From Micrasema longulum (Eukaryota; Arthropoda; Insecta; Trichoptera; Brachycentridae): a stretch of DNA of 64,000 nt. Under the pieces are notes generated by a model, which did not search any database, had not been told where the DNA came from, and saw nothing but the letters and a program-made list of their open reading frames with translations. The position numbers and the translations under genes are program-made. Shown here piece by piece: positions 30,860 to 40,849 of this stretch. Position 1 is the first letter of the stretch, and each line of letters begins with the position of its first letter. The stretch is from the NCBI GenBank assembly GCA_022494885.1, contig JAGVSM010002840.1:186001-250000 (forward strand), written 5' to 3'.

Positions 30860-31845
30860 TTGATTTCGAATATTTTCCCATGATTTACATTGATTTTTGG
30901 CATTTATTGTCCCGACACGTGTATTATGTTGCTTAAAAACTTTCCGTGTTTCACCATATTTGCTTCAGATACTATTTTTTCTCAATTTGGGAGTAATAAT
31001 ATAATTATAATAAAATAAAATAAATAAACGAATTAAAGTATGTTTACTATTGATAATGACAGTCGATTATATGTCGGGGCCGCACTAGGCATCCATATAA
31101 AGTTAAAGTTTTTATCGAGTAGAGGTCGATTCGAATTTTACTCGAAAATAGCAATGTTAAAATTGAAATCGCATCTAAAATGACGTGTCCGAATTTCAGG
31201 CCGCTATGACTCGCCATTTCGGAGATGTGACGGACAAACAAACAAACTCAACACAGGACTTTGGTTCCATGGAGTTGGAATTTGTCTCAATAAATGTAAC
31301 AGACGTATATTGTGAATAAAATTAAAAAAGAAAATAAAAAAATAAACACACAAATTTATTTTCAGTTTTATAAAATAAATATGGGCAAATTATAAAAAAA
31401 TAAATTGGAATAACCCTGCAATAATAAATACACAGATTCACATAAAAAAATATTGACCATGCAAATTAATAGCCATTTGGCAATTCTCGACCTGAGTACG
31501 GCCCATTGTTTTGTTGCGAACTCTAGATTACTTAATATCCAATAGTCATAGAATAGTTTTCTTACGTTTGGGCTCCTCTATAGCTTGGCGCATTATTACT
31601 CTGAGCGTACAACTGTATCAAATAATTACGGTTTATGGAGTTTTCCACGTAACTCTTTATGGTGACTCAGAATTCGAAATACGTGTTTTTTTTATTATTT
31701 CCTTGGTCGTGTATATAAGTACATATATATAGCAAGCAATGAACAAACTGTCAACGAACTGAAGGAAAAAAGTTTGAGAATATTTACAGTCATTAGATGC
31801 AGAGCTGTACTTAAAAATACCTAGCTAAAATAAATAAACAAAAAA
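30860..31845. other. No recognisable gene; possible intron
   Basis: AT-rich. If the THAP-like exon is real, this would be its intron or flank. No exon with THAP continuation (FP, AVPTM-like) was seen. Confidence 0.3.
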
Positions 31846-31849
31846 ATAT

Positions 31850-31930
31850 ATCAACAATGTTCTGAGTTTTTCTAAGTTTTTGTAGACAAGGACTGGATTC
31901 AACCCCTTAGGGAGCTGTTTAAACAGGGTG
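31850..31930 (+). repeat. CTCCCTGGGGAG repeat family, terminal fragment
   Basis: AACAATGTTCTGAGTTTTTC, then TTTTTGTAGACAAGGACTGG and CTTAGGGAGCTGTTTAAAC: the end motif of the family. Confidence 0.5.
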
Positions 31931-32099
31931 TTCTTTAAACCCTGTCACATCCGAAACCACGATGATCAGTATAAGCAAGAAGACATATTGGCACATTAAA
32001 ATAAATTTTTAGAACGAATAAAATTATAAAATTGCAGGGGCGTCAAATATGGAATAAAATAGTTTTTATAAATTTATTTAATCTGTTTTATATATATAT

Positions 32100-32190
32100 A
32101 TATATATTTGGATAATTTATATAGCGCCGTTTTTGTGAAAATCACCTCAAGAGGGCGAAATCACCTCAAGGGCGCTGATTCTTTTCTATT
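32100..32190 (-). mobile_element. L2-type tail fragment of a module retroposon
   Basis: (TA)n, GGATAATTTATATAGCGCCG and two copies of AAATCACCTCAAG, a local duplication, ending GGGCGCTGATTC. Extremely 5'-truncated. Confidence 0.65.
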
Positions 32191-32217
32191 TTAGTTCTGT
32201 TTTATATTTTCATGAAA

Positions 32218-32790
32218 ATTGCACTAAGCACAGTAATTGCTCATAAGAATATGTCAATCAAAGCTAAACTGGCAGTGCACAACGGAGTTTTAGTCCAAAC
32301 ACTTATGTATGGAAGTGAAACATAGAACTAGCAGAGGAAGGATGAAAGCCGAGTAAACGCGGTTGAAATGCGAACTCTTAGACGAATGTGTGGGAAATCA
32401 ATGTATGGTAGGGTTACGAATGATGAAAGCAGGCGAGAGTGTTAATCTCAGTCAAGTATAATTGATAAGATTCAGATAGGGTCTCTAAGATGGTTTGATC
32501 ACGTAGAACGAATGGACGACGAAAGAATGGTAAAACAAGTATATATGGCGAAAATGAACGGTAACGGTAGACGAGGACGACCAAGGAAGACGTGGCATGA
32601 TCAGATAAACCAAAATCTTAAGTCTGGTCATGTCAAAAGCAGACAGATCCGAAGGGCATGTATGACAGGATGTATGAATGTAAAAGAAGAAGCTAGGAAC
32701 GTATGCCAGGATAGACGTATGTGGCGGTCCATTCTCTCTGCCTACCTCTACGGGGAAATGGCGTGATGGTAGTAGTAGTAGAAATCTTTT
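32218..32790 (+). pseudogene. RTE fragment, subfamily 1
   Basis: Reads ALSTVIAHKNMSIKAKLAVH, YGSET, RRMCGKSMYGRVTNDE, then frame 32512-32766 with MDDERMVKQVYMAKMNGNGR, GRPRKTWHDQINQNLKSGHV and CQDRRMWRSILSAYLYGEMA. Stops occur upstream (CATAGAACTAG). Ends at GATGGTAGTAGTAGTAG. The last 85 codons are intact. Confidence 0.8.
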
Positions 32791-32879
32791 TTTAGTTTTC
32801 CTTTCACTTAATTTTTTAAATTAAAGACTGTTCCACTAAATGTTTTTAAATATTGTACATAACCACTAACCAACTTTTC

Positions 32880-32940
32880 TATGCCTACCGGTTTCGAGAC
32901 GTACCATCTATATCTTTGTCAGGACACTAATTAAACCAAC
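32880..32940 (-). repeat. Hammerhead-like core motif (CTGACAA...CGAAACCGG)
   Basis: The minus strand reads GTCCTGACAAAGATATAGAT and then TCTCGAAACCGGTAGGC. The pairing of CUGA-box and GAAAC-box resembles Penelope-type hammerhead ribozymes but has a changed conserved base (G8 to A). Sequence alone does not prove activity. Confidence 0.3.
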
Positions 32941-33510
32941 ATGCAAGACCTACTATACACAATATAAAAAGCCACTATATACAAACAATTTTTATATCCT
33001 GTCAACAGTACTTATCTAATTACTAATAATGATAGTAAATGGAGATAAATTCTTAACGTAAATACTATATCCACAAATGTATCCTAATTTTTACTAAATA
33101 CTTTGAAACCTGCTTTTTATACCAAAAACAATATTTGTAAATTGGTGTAATATTTTCCACGGTCAGTGTTACAAATATGTAGCTCTTTTGGGTGATACCG
33201 TGTGTGTTGGATTTGTTCCGACGTTTCGGCTACCATTGCAGAAGCCATCTTCAGGGTAAATACACGGACACCCAAATAACACAAACAAAGATGGTGGGCT
33301 CAAATTAAACTCAACATGGTTCCCAGCACTACATACTACGCAAACTAATCGAAATGTGCCTACTGCCGACTGCGACACGGTAAAAATTACTGGTACTTAA
33401 AAAAAACATATGTAGCCTTACGTGTCATGTACAAGGCAAAGGTACTCAGAAAAAACCGTTTTTGTTTGTCTTGGAAATGGGATGTTAGATCATTGATTTT
33501 GGTTCATTAC

Positions 33511-33518
<8 letters not shown>

Positions 33519-33545
<27 letters not shown>

Positions 33546-34649
33546 GATAATTTATATAGCGCCGTTTTTGTGAAAATCACCTCAAGGGCGCTGTACAATA
33601 AATAAATAGCCCACTACGTCTTGTAGCTACAGAGCGCATGGACGGTTGGGATTCTTGTTCCTCGTCTCCAATTATGATATACAAGAGCTAGATTACAGCG
33701 CGTCTTGCAGCTACAGAGCGCATATACAATAAGAAATCTATGCCCTATTTACATTTTTTATTTGATAATAAAGTTTAGAGATTTAGTGAAATTTCAAAAA
33801 AATATATAAAAAAGAAATTTATAAAAATAGAAGTTAGATAACAAGTCTTGCAGCTACTGAGCGCATGGACTGTTGGAATTCTAGACCTCATTTACTAAAT
33901 TTGGATAAATTTGGAATTAGAGCAGAATGCAAGGCTGAGTTAAGCATTATCGACAAAATTAAGAAAGGTCTTTTGCGATGGTTCGGTCATGTGGAGCGAA
34001 TGAATGATGAAAGAACAGCTAAAAAGATTTATGATGCGAATGTGTCTGGTTGTAGAAGTCGAGGAAGGCCGAGAAAGACATGGCATGATCAAGTACAACA
34101 AATTCTTGAAAGTGGTCATGTGAAAAGTCGGAATAATCGACGTGCGTGCATGAGAAGATGTATGAATGTGAAGGAAGCAAAGGAAGTGTGCCAGGACAGA
34201 GTGGTGTGGCGTTCTATCTTCTCTGCCTACCCCTCTGGGGAAATGGCGTGATGGTTAGTTAGTTAGTTAGTTGATGGTTGATAACATTTACCTATTGAAG
34301 CTATAATACTAATCGTCTTGCAGCTACAAAATGCATGGACAAGTGAAATTCTGGTAACTTGAAATTATCAATAAATTTACAAAAACAAACATTAAGCATA
34401 ATAGTAAATTTGTAAAGTGTTCGTGCTAAAAAGTAAACAATAAAAAACTAAACAGATAAAACACTTCAACACTATGGATATCATAACAGATAAAAATATC
34501 CGAAGGGTAGCTTTTGTAGATGTTCGGTAGTCACTAGTCACTGTCGCAGTATCGCACAAGTGCAAACACATGTTGTTTGCTAAATTCCTAGAAGATGGTC
34601 CGGTCCACGTGTAGTTGCCGGAGGGGGGAAAGAACTATTGTTCCAACGA
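33519..34649 (-). mobile_element. Module retroposon, copy 2, near full length with 8-bp target duplication
   Basis: CTTTATAT at 33511-33518 is repeated at 34650-34657, and joining them restores the RNase H LINE. From the 3' side: (TA)n, GGATAATTTATATAGCGCCG...CTCAAGGGCGCTG, then modules at 33620-33660, 33700-33730, 33840-33885 and 34305-34355. A unique 5' head follows to 34649 (reads TCGTTGGAACAATAGTTCTT on the minus strand). An RTE fragment sits at 33907-34275. Without it the element is about 760 bases. The head shows no tRNA- or 5S-like promoter. Confidence 0.75.
33907..34275 (+). pseudogene. RTE fragment, subfamily 2, with (TTAG)n tail
   Basis: An intact frame from about 33910 reads RAECKAELSIIDKIKKGLLR, WFGHVERMNDERTAKKIYDA, GRPRKTWHDQVQQILESGHV, then CQDRVVWRSIFSAYPSGEMA and TGA at 34249-34251. 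It differs from subfamily 1 by AKKIYDANVSG and a tail of TTAGTTAGTTAGTTAG instead of (TAG)n. Inserted in the module retroposon. The ATG at 33865 belongs to module sequence, not to this protein. Confidence 0.8.
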
Positions 34650-35049
34650 CTTTATATCCAATCACCATTGTTGCAAAGTCCAAGAACAATAGCGCGTGAC
34701 AACTACTTTTAACGACAGTGTGGATATCTGTTAAGGATATTCCATCTTTCTTGCATTCTGCTTCAAGATTATGCCGTTGTAAACTGAAAAATAGGCACTA
34801 AAATAACAGATTTTCAATACTCTGTAAAGAAATATCATCGCATGGACGGTAGTCACCATTCCTTAATTTAAACCTATATGGGTAACTTCTCATGGCCCCT
34901 TGTCCGGTAAAAGTTTTACTTAGTCGTTACTTGTACTTAAACGCATATTATTTTCAATTAAACTCACAGTTAATCCTGAAAATGGCTCCTGCAATGGTAG
35001 CCGAAACGCTGGAATAAATCCAACAATCACGGTATCACCTAAAAAAGAA

Positions 35050-35355
35050 ACATGTTAACAATATTGGTAATTTATTAAATATTTAAAAATATAAATAAAG
35101 TCGTACAGTAAAAAATAATCCACCTTCTGAGTTTTTGATGCTGTGTGGACCCTTTAGGTTTCATTTAGATTTTATAATACCACCAGTAAATGTTTCAATT
35201 CGGCTCTGTTTTCTTACGGTTTATACCATAATCTTGTACGGACATACCTTTCTGTGATATATACTATATAGTGCGTGTTCTACACGGACCATTTATGTGT
35301 TATAACAGTCCATCTCGAGTACAGTTATATGTTACAGTAACCTACCGCAACTGTG
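35050..35355. other. No recognisable gene
   Basis: AT-rich, no motif found. Confidence 0.3.
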
Positions 35356-35359
35356 AAGT

Positions 35360-35644
35360 GTGGGGAGACCTTTACTCGCAAATGCGGTACTGAAGATCAA
35401 ATTAATCGAATCCATCAATTTATTTATTTATAACACATGCGGCCTTAGCCAATTGCAACAGTTATTTGAAGAAAGATATGTACAAGAAAAGAAAAAAAAA
35501 ATACAATATATTCATAAACATGAAAAACAAATAAGACTTCGAGGTAAACCATGCAAATCGATCTTCATCTCACACTGTGGCGAAGTGATCTACGAAAAGC
35601 CGGAAGATCTATCCCAAAAAATGCCAAGTTATGTGACGAATTGA
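35360..35644 (+). CDS. Unassigned 94-codon ORF
   Basis: ATG to TGA, with a charged middle (LFEERYVQEKKKKIQYIHKH) followed by KQIRLRGKPCKSIFISHCGE and EKPEDLSQKMPSY. The composition is more protein-like than most chance frames here. I do not recognise it. No signal peptide, membrane segment or repeat. It ends five bases before an antisense LINE fragment and could be part of a retroelement ORF or an exon. Confidence 0.2.
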   Translation: MGRPLLANAVLKIKLIESINLFIYNTCGLSQLQQLFEERYVQEKKKKIQYIHKHEKQIRLRGKPCKSIFISHCGEVIYEKPEDLSQKMPSYVTN

Positions 35645-35647
35645 CTA

Positions 35648-35870
35648 ATCTACACATTTTGGACATTGGGGCATAAAAACAAACATTTGCTTGATGATTT
35701 GATAAATAGCAGAATTTGACTTCTGGTGACATGGTTGGGAACATGAAAATAAATTGATTGCAACAGATATGGGAGATAACTTATAGAATCAAGTATTTCG
35801 AAAATGCATATAAGGTTCATATCAGTTCTACGTTTCTCCAGTGAAGACATATTAAGAGATTGTTCTTTTT
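35648..35870 (-). pseudogene. Jockey-like LINE C-terminal fragment
   Basis: The minus strand reads MSSLEKRRTDMNLICIFEIL and LPYLLQSIYFHVPNHVTRSQ, the 'L..RR...DL...FKILN...P.LL..I.F.VP...TR' terminal block. The second copy is 58510-58695 (minus). Confidence 0.6.
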
Positions 35871-35874
35871 CAAA

Positions 35875-36835
35875 AATTTTTTTTTATTTAAATAATATAA
35901 TAATACATTTTAACAATTTAAAAAAAATTTCAAATGTTTTTTTTTTACTAAAACTAAAATCCCACCAAGCCACTTTCTGTAGCTTGTTGGTGAAGATTAT
36001 ATTTATATTAACTTATTTAATATTAATTACATTTATAAAAACAACGAATAACAGATATAAATTAAGAGCCGGAAATATACATGTATATTCTAGTAATATA
36101 AAAAAAAAAATTGAAATACAAGACAATATAAAAAAATTAAAATAACTACTCATAAGCTACTATTCATATTTAAACTTTTGATCGAGTAGCCGCTCTCTTA
36201 TTTTGCTCTTGTTACAATAAGAGTTAAATTTAAGTTTTTTCGCAATAAATTAAAAATGCAAGGCACTAAATATTTGAGAGTTCTATTTCCATATTTATTA
36301 CATACTTTTGGTACTACCAAGCCATCATTAGACGTGAAGCGTGTATTATGGTTATGTTTGAGAGGAAACTTGAATGTATTACTATTAAATTGCTCAAAAA
36401 TGATGCAAAGCCACTAATAAAGCAAAAATCAATATTATAACACAGATGGAAAAGTAAACTAAGAGAATAAGTAAAATGTCAATATTTTGCGAATTACAAC
36501 TACCCAAGTTTATTCAAGTTTTACACACTGATTTACACAATGATATTCAATTCCCGAAATGGTTGGTATGAAATATTTATTTAAAAGGGTGTTTTTATAC
36601 GAAAAATATTTCATAGTCCCTGGACTGGTACCTGAGGCGTGAGACTATCATCTTAATCGGATTGATGATGCTGCTGTTTTGTTTTTGAAATTATTTTTGA
36701 ATGTACATTGTTTATTAGTTAAGGTATAAACTAGGAGTTTATATTTTATTTGTGTAACTATCTAAAAAAATACGTTTGATTACATTACAACAATGGGAAC
36801 GTTGGTGCAGAAACCGAATAAGGCCGAATGTCTAA
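35875..36835. other. No recognisable gene
   Basis: Strongly AT-rich. The frame at 35804-36145 is low-complexity F/L/I/K and probably chance. Confidence 0.35.
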
Positions 36836-36839
36836 TATA

Positions 36840-37085
36840 GAGGTCTGATATATTTTTTTACTATCTCGTTTAAAATACTTGCCATTTGCGACGAAACATT
36901 ACTGACAACGCTTAATCCAATTGTCCGTGCACTTTTCATAGGCCTGCAAAGGTATGGCCTTTTGCTCTTGCAGCGAATTCTCTTCTCTAGCAAATCGTCT
37001 CAAAGCGCATTCTTCTTAAAAGCAATTTTTGTCTTGGGGAAAAAAAAGTCAGACAGGGCCTGGTCTGGAAAATACGATACTTGGC
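36840..37085 (-). pseudogene. Mariner-like transposase C-terminal remnant
   Basis: In more than one frame the minus strand gives PDQALSDFFF(P)KTKIAFKK, RRFARE.NSLQEQKAIPLQA and YEKCTDNWIKRCQ.CFVANG plus KYF. This matches the mariner end 'SPDLAPSDFFLFPKLK..LKG.RF......AIP...Y...F..W..R...CI...G.YFE'. The third catalytic Asp is still visible in SDFF. Confidence 0.65.
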
Positions 37086-37112
37086 TGATGAGATAAGTCA
37101 AATTTTCGGCCA

Positions 37113-37213
37113 AATGCGCTCTGTAGCTGCAAGACGTGTTCGGATATTTATTTATTTTACAGCGCCCTTGAGGTAATTTTCACGAAAATAGCGCTATATA
37201 AATTATCCAAACA
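37113..37213 (+). mobile_element. Module retroposon, copy 3 (5'-truncated)
   Basis: One module (AATGCGCTCTGTAGCTGCAA) followed directly by ACAGCGCCCTTGAGGTAATT and AATAGCGCTATATAAATTAT. About 100 bases. Confidence 0.75.
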
Positions 37214-37317
37214 TAACATTATCATTAAAAACTCCAAAACAATTACCGCTGTATAAGACGGTGTTTTATCGTGGTGTAATATTATGTTTGCGGGTAGTCA
37301 AATATTGCTTAGTAAGC

Positions 37318-38003
37318 TTCACTTGATTCTTTTAATGTCAATGGTACCAATATTTAATACAGGAAATTCGTGAAAAATCTAGGAGTACTAATGGATGAAC
37401 ATCATTGCTTGCGAGCTCATACTAATGAATTAAGCCTCAAAATATATTTCAGTCAACACTAATTTAGAAGGTTGCAAAAATTCTTACCCATTATTACTAA
37501 ATGCACTCTTGTACAATTATTACTACTACCCATTCTAGATTACAATGATGTTTCCATGACTGATTTAAGCTGTGAGCAACTCCATAAACTTGGACGACTT
37601 CAGAGTACATGCATGAGGTACAATTTTGGTCTTAGGAAATATGACCACAAATGGCTCAAAAAATGTTACTACATTATCTCTGTTTAAATCACGTCTGAAG
37701 AAACATCTCCTTTCTCTTCCTTAATCTCTCCTCCTTTCCTTTTTCCTCTTTCCTCTTTTTTCCTTTTTCCCATTGAGTAATAGTTTTTATTTTAGGTAAT
37801 TTATAAAAAAAAACGTTTTTTTTCTATTTTCATACATCTTAAGCTTTTTAATTTTTTTTTTCTATTGAATATGTTCTGTAATTTGAATTATAAAAAAAAA
37901 ACTTTTGTTTTATTGGTTGGTTGGAAGAAATTGCCATTTGGCAATAAGCCCACCAATGTACAAATAACATTCTGTACAAAAAGTTGAATAAATAAAAATA
38001 ATG
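37318..38003 (+). pseudogene. CR1/jockey-like LINE C-terminus with hairpin tail
   Basis: The order FVKNLGVLMDEHHCLRAHTN, FRRLQKFLPIITKCTLVQLL, LPILDYNDVSMTD, LGRLQSTCMRYNFGLRKYDH and, in another frame, TTLSLFKSRLKKHLLSLP matches the family at 15.0-16.3 kb. A deletion removed the section between KYDH and the final FK block. The UTR has the stem-loop GAAATTGCCATTTGGCAATA at 37926-37945 and CCACCAATGTAC before AAATAAAAAT. Confidence 0.75.
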
Positions 38004-38342
38004 TCTAATACCATGCGAGCGAAGCCGTGGTTAAAAGTTAGTAATAATAAAACAGTTAAAAGATTTTAAGATGGCTTTTATAATTAAACAAAAAAAAATG
38101 TCTTTATATTACTTTAATGCGGTTCTAAGGTTTTCGGTAATACGTGTACGAGGTTTTCTCGTAATTTGAATTATTTAATACCAAAAACACGTACAACTTT
38201 TGCTCGGAGAAATTTATTTTTTGTGCCCCCAAGAGTGTTCAATGAACTATTAAGTTTTTCTTCAAAACAAAAACCATTTTCAGGAGATTTGTACAAGTTT
38301 GGATTTTGCCTAAGAAAAGAGACCTAAAAATTTTATATGATT

Positions 38343-38735
38343 ATATATATATATAATTTATACAGCGCCATTTTTGTGAAAATCACCACAAGGGCACTGT
38401 ACAATAAATTAATATCCTAGCACGTCTTGCAGCTACAGAGCGCATGGACGATTGGGACTCTAATTCTTTGTCTTTAATTATAATATATTACAATTCTCAT
38501 ATATAGAAACTAGATTGCAGCACGTCTTGCAGCTACAAAGCGCATGGACATTTAGCAATCTAGCCCCTATTTGCATTTATTTTTATTTTATGTGACAACG
38601 AAGTTTAGAGCTTAAGTGATATTTTAAAAAACTAAATAAAAAACAAATTTATTAAAATAGAAGTTAGATTACAACAAGTCTTGCAGCTACTGAGTGCATG
38701 AACGGTTGTAATTCTAGACCAAATATTAAAACATA
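38343..38735 (-). mobile_element. Module retroposon, copy 4
   Basis: (TA)n and ATACAGCGCCATTTTTGTGA, then three modules (38418-38455, 38520-38562, 38685-38722), each with CTTGCAGCTAC. 5'-truncated near 38735. Confidence 0.75.
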
Positions 38736-38752
38736 TCACCCAATCGAGTGAT

Positions 38753-38822
38753 TTGTGAAATAAACCCGCCAATGTACAAATCGCATTATGTACAAAAAGT
38801 TAAATTAATAAATAAAATCCAA
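38753..38822 (+). mobile_element. LINE tail fragment (CCCGCCAATGTACAAAT)
   Basis: Matches the last 70 bases of 37318-38003 (CCACCAATGTACAAATAACA, TGTACAAAAAGTTGAATAAA) without any coding part. Confidence 0.6.
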
Positions 38823-38869
38823 GAATTGTCCTTCCACATTCCTTCAGTGTTTTAGGACAAGGGGGGCAG

Positions 38870-39025
38870 TGACGCGTTGTGTACCCAAAACATCTCAATG
38901 ATGACATACTCAATAGCAAGCTTTTAGATTGGTACACATCGAGTTTTCAACACAATTTGTTTTGCCGATTCGATGTTTTCTTTGGTACTTGACGTTGCTG
39001 GACGTCCAGTTTTTGGACTCACTCA
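38870..39025 (-). pseudogene. Mariner-like transposase N-terminal (HTH) fragment
   Basis: The minus strand reads SKTGRPATSSTKENIESAKQ followed by IVLKTR, matching the linker before the second helix-turn-helix of mariner-type transposases ('GRP.T..T.ENIE.V..LV...R'). Frames break after KTR. Confidence 0.5.
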
Positions 39026-39206
39026 AACAGACACTGACCAAATACTGAGTATCTAATCGCCGTCAAACTTTGACAGATTGTCAAAAACAACGCTGTCAAC
39101 GTGACTACAAAAAAACAATTGGTACAGCGCGGGCATTTCAAATTAGAAATTCCCTTTTATTTTTGATCATATGGACATATATATGCAGAAAAGATCCAAC
39201 TCACTT

Positions 39207-39275
39207 TGGATCTTTTTTGAATTTATTGTCAAAATCGATAGAGAATATCTCATTTATATTTAATCAAAAAAGATC
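39207..39275. repeat. Small inverted repeat GGATCTTTTTTGA
   Basis: GGATCTTTTTTGA at 39207 and TCAAAAAAGATCC ending at 39275 are perfect 13-base complements around a 43-base loop, immediately inside the left repeat of the larger pair. Confidence 0.6.
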
Positions 39276-39490
39276 CATCCAGTTAGACCAACACTTACGT
39301 AGTGATTCAATTTTAAAACACTGTTCATAATGCAATACTAGAATTTTACATTTTGCACAAAGAGTCCAATGATATTCGGTCTTAATGTAGTTGAAAAATG
39401 TTCTCGTATAAAAGATATGTAAAAGAAATTTTTGCATCAGGAATAGCGCAAATGCAAATATTCCGTCTACTTCATATAATTACATAAAAC

Positions 39491-39628
39491 TGATCATCTT
39501 ACCTTCATGTAACAAAAGTGATCAATATTTGCTCATAATTCTAAATTATCCCTGGATACGCTACGATAGGTGTACCAATGCAGTGCCCTATGCCCAATTA
39601 GGTGTGTAAATTGAATGATGATAAATTA
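39491..39628 (+). mobile_element. SINE-like tail fragment (ACCAATGCAGTGCCCTA)
   Basis: Second copy of 22573-22696, with TGATCATCTTACCTTCATGT, GGTGTACCAATGCAGTGCCC and GAATGATGAT. Confidence 0.55.
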
Positions 39629-39629
39629 C

Positions 39630-40735
39630 AAATACATTTGTATGTCTGCATAGGCAAACAAAAAAATGGCATATTTCATGGATATAATGACGTGTCCACT
39701 AACTAATTATTCATAATAAATCCAATATAATAATCAAAATAATGACAATCATGGTTTATTAACAAAAAAATACAATATTTACATACATACTTAGGTAATA
39801 GATTTTTCTGGATTTTGTCTAGTCTACAACCTGTTTTAAGGCAGACATTTTTATGCAAAATAAACCATAACGTGTCATTAATTTTGAAGATGTTTTTTAA
39901 ATTGACCTAAATTTAAATTTACTGTCTTATATTTCACTTAAAGATTCTTCTCATCGTTTCTTTGAATCCCTTAAAATAAATATGTGTTTATGTTTTTCCT
40001 TTTTTAAAAAAAATGTTATTACTATTTTATTTTATTTTTACATCTGAGCATGTTTTTCATTCTTTATTTCCATTCTTAATTCTTAATTACTCTTACAAAT
40101 TTTCTTTATTTTTAATATTATTTCCATTTGTAAATACTCACTACAAACTACAAACCTTAAAATATATTTTTTTCACTTAAATTTTAATTTTTAAACAACT
40201 TTCATTTATGTTTTCTTTTTCCTTCTCTTTTTTATACTTTCATAATTAACCTTACATTTAATTGCTTTTTAATATGGAAACTTCACTGGTCCATTAGAAT
40301 TAAGTCCAATTGTGTAAAATATTAAACTTTGTAACTGTGCTGTATGTTTCCTGAATAAAAGAAAAAAAAAAAAAATAACATGACTACCTACTGGTCAATT
40401 TATTAAAGAGTTATACAACATTGATTTATACGATTTATTATTTTAGAGGATTTTTGAGTAAATTTTCCGATTTTTCTCTATACAATCCCAGTAGCCAAAT
40501 TTTACAAAATGTAGTTTGAACTTTTTTTGTATTTCAAAATCTTAAAATTTGTTTAAGCAAAAATGATCCAGCTCCATAATAGGCATGTAGCTCAATAATG
40601 AAATGTTAATTTGAACAAATGAAACACCATTGGCAAGAAAAATATTATTTCCATCATTAACAATAATTTTTAAATCAAGTAGATATCTGTAATTTTATCT
40701 TAGGGTGATTTCCTCAAATATCTCAACACTGTAAT
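39630..40735. other. No recognisable gene
   Basis: Very AT-rich interior of the inverted-repeat pair, with poly(A)-like AAAAGAAAAAAAAAAAAA at 40357. No transposase motif. Confidence 0.35.
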
Positions 40736-40785
40736 TTGACAGTTGGATCTTTTCTGCATATATACGTCCATATGGCAAACGGAAA

Positions 40786-40845
40786 TACAGAGTAAAATGG
40801 CGTTCTATCATCTTTACCCAACCGTACGGGGAAACGCCTTAAAGG
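40786..40845 (+). pseudogene. RTE 3' end scrap, subfamily 2
   Basis: AGAGTAAAATGGCGTTCTAT...TACGGGGAAACGCC corresponds to the terminal RVMWRSII..YPYGKT codons of the element at 45414-46035. About 60 bases. Confidence 0.5.
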
Positions 40846-40849
40846 TGTG

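Larger units (their letters stand above)
33397..34925 (-). pseudogene. RNase H LINE C-terminus, second copy, split by the module retroposon
   Basis: 34650-34925 (minus) matches 10640-10888: the zinc-knuckle region with CGATGATATTTCTTTACAGA, the EAECKKDGIS-coding segment and CTTTGCAACAATGGTGATTG. 33397-33518 matches 10895-11010 (AAAGGTAATGAACCAAAATC, TCCAAGACAAACAAAAACGG, the CACGTAAGGCTAC end). The two halves are separated by the insert 33519-34649. Coding frames are broken. Confidence 0.75.
33186..35042. repeat. Inverted repeats bounding a nested retroelement block
   Basis: 33186-33256 and 34974-35042 are reverse complements of about 70 bp (core GGTGATACCG...CGTTTCGGCTACCATTGCAG...GCCAT.TTCAGG). 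Read towards the ribozyme-like sense, each arm has CTGAAGATGGC or CTGAAAATGGC, then GTAGCCGAAACG. They surround the RNase H LINE copy with its nested insert. Confidence 0.6.
39160..40790. repeat. Pair of 40-50 bp inverted repeats (CATATGGACATATATATGCA)
   Basis: 39163-39205 (CATATGGACATATATATGCAGAAAAGATCCAACT, given in two overlapping parts here) is inverted at 40739-40782. They may be the ends of one 1.6-kb TIR element or two solo ends. The interior holds an AT-rich stretch and one SINE-like tail. Confidence 0.5.

Noticed and set aside
34252..34272. Telomeric repeat (TTAG/TTAGG-like)
   Set aside because: Only about four TTAG units directly after an RTE stop codon; this is the element's tail.
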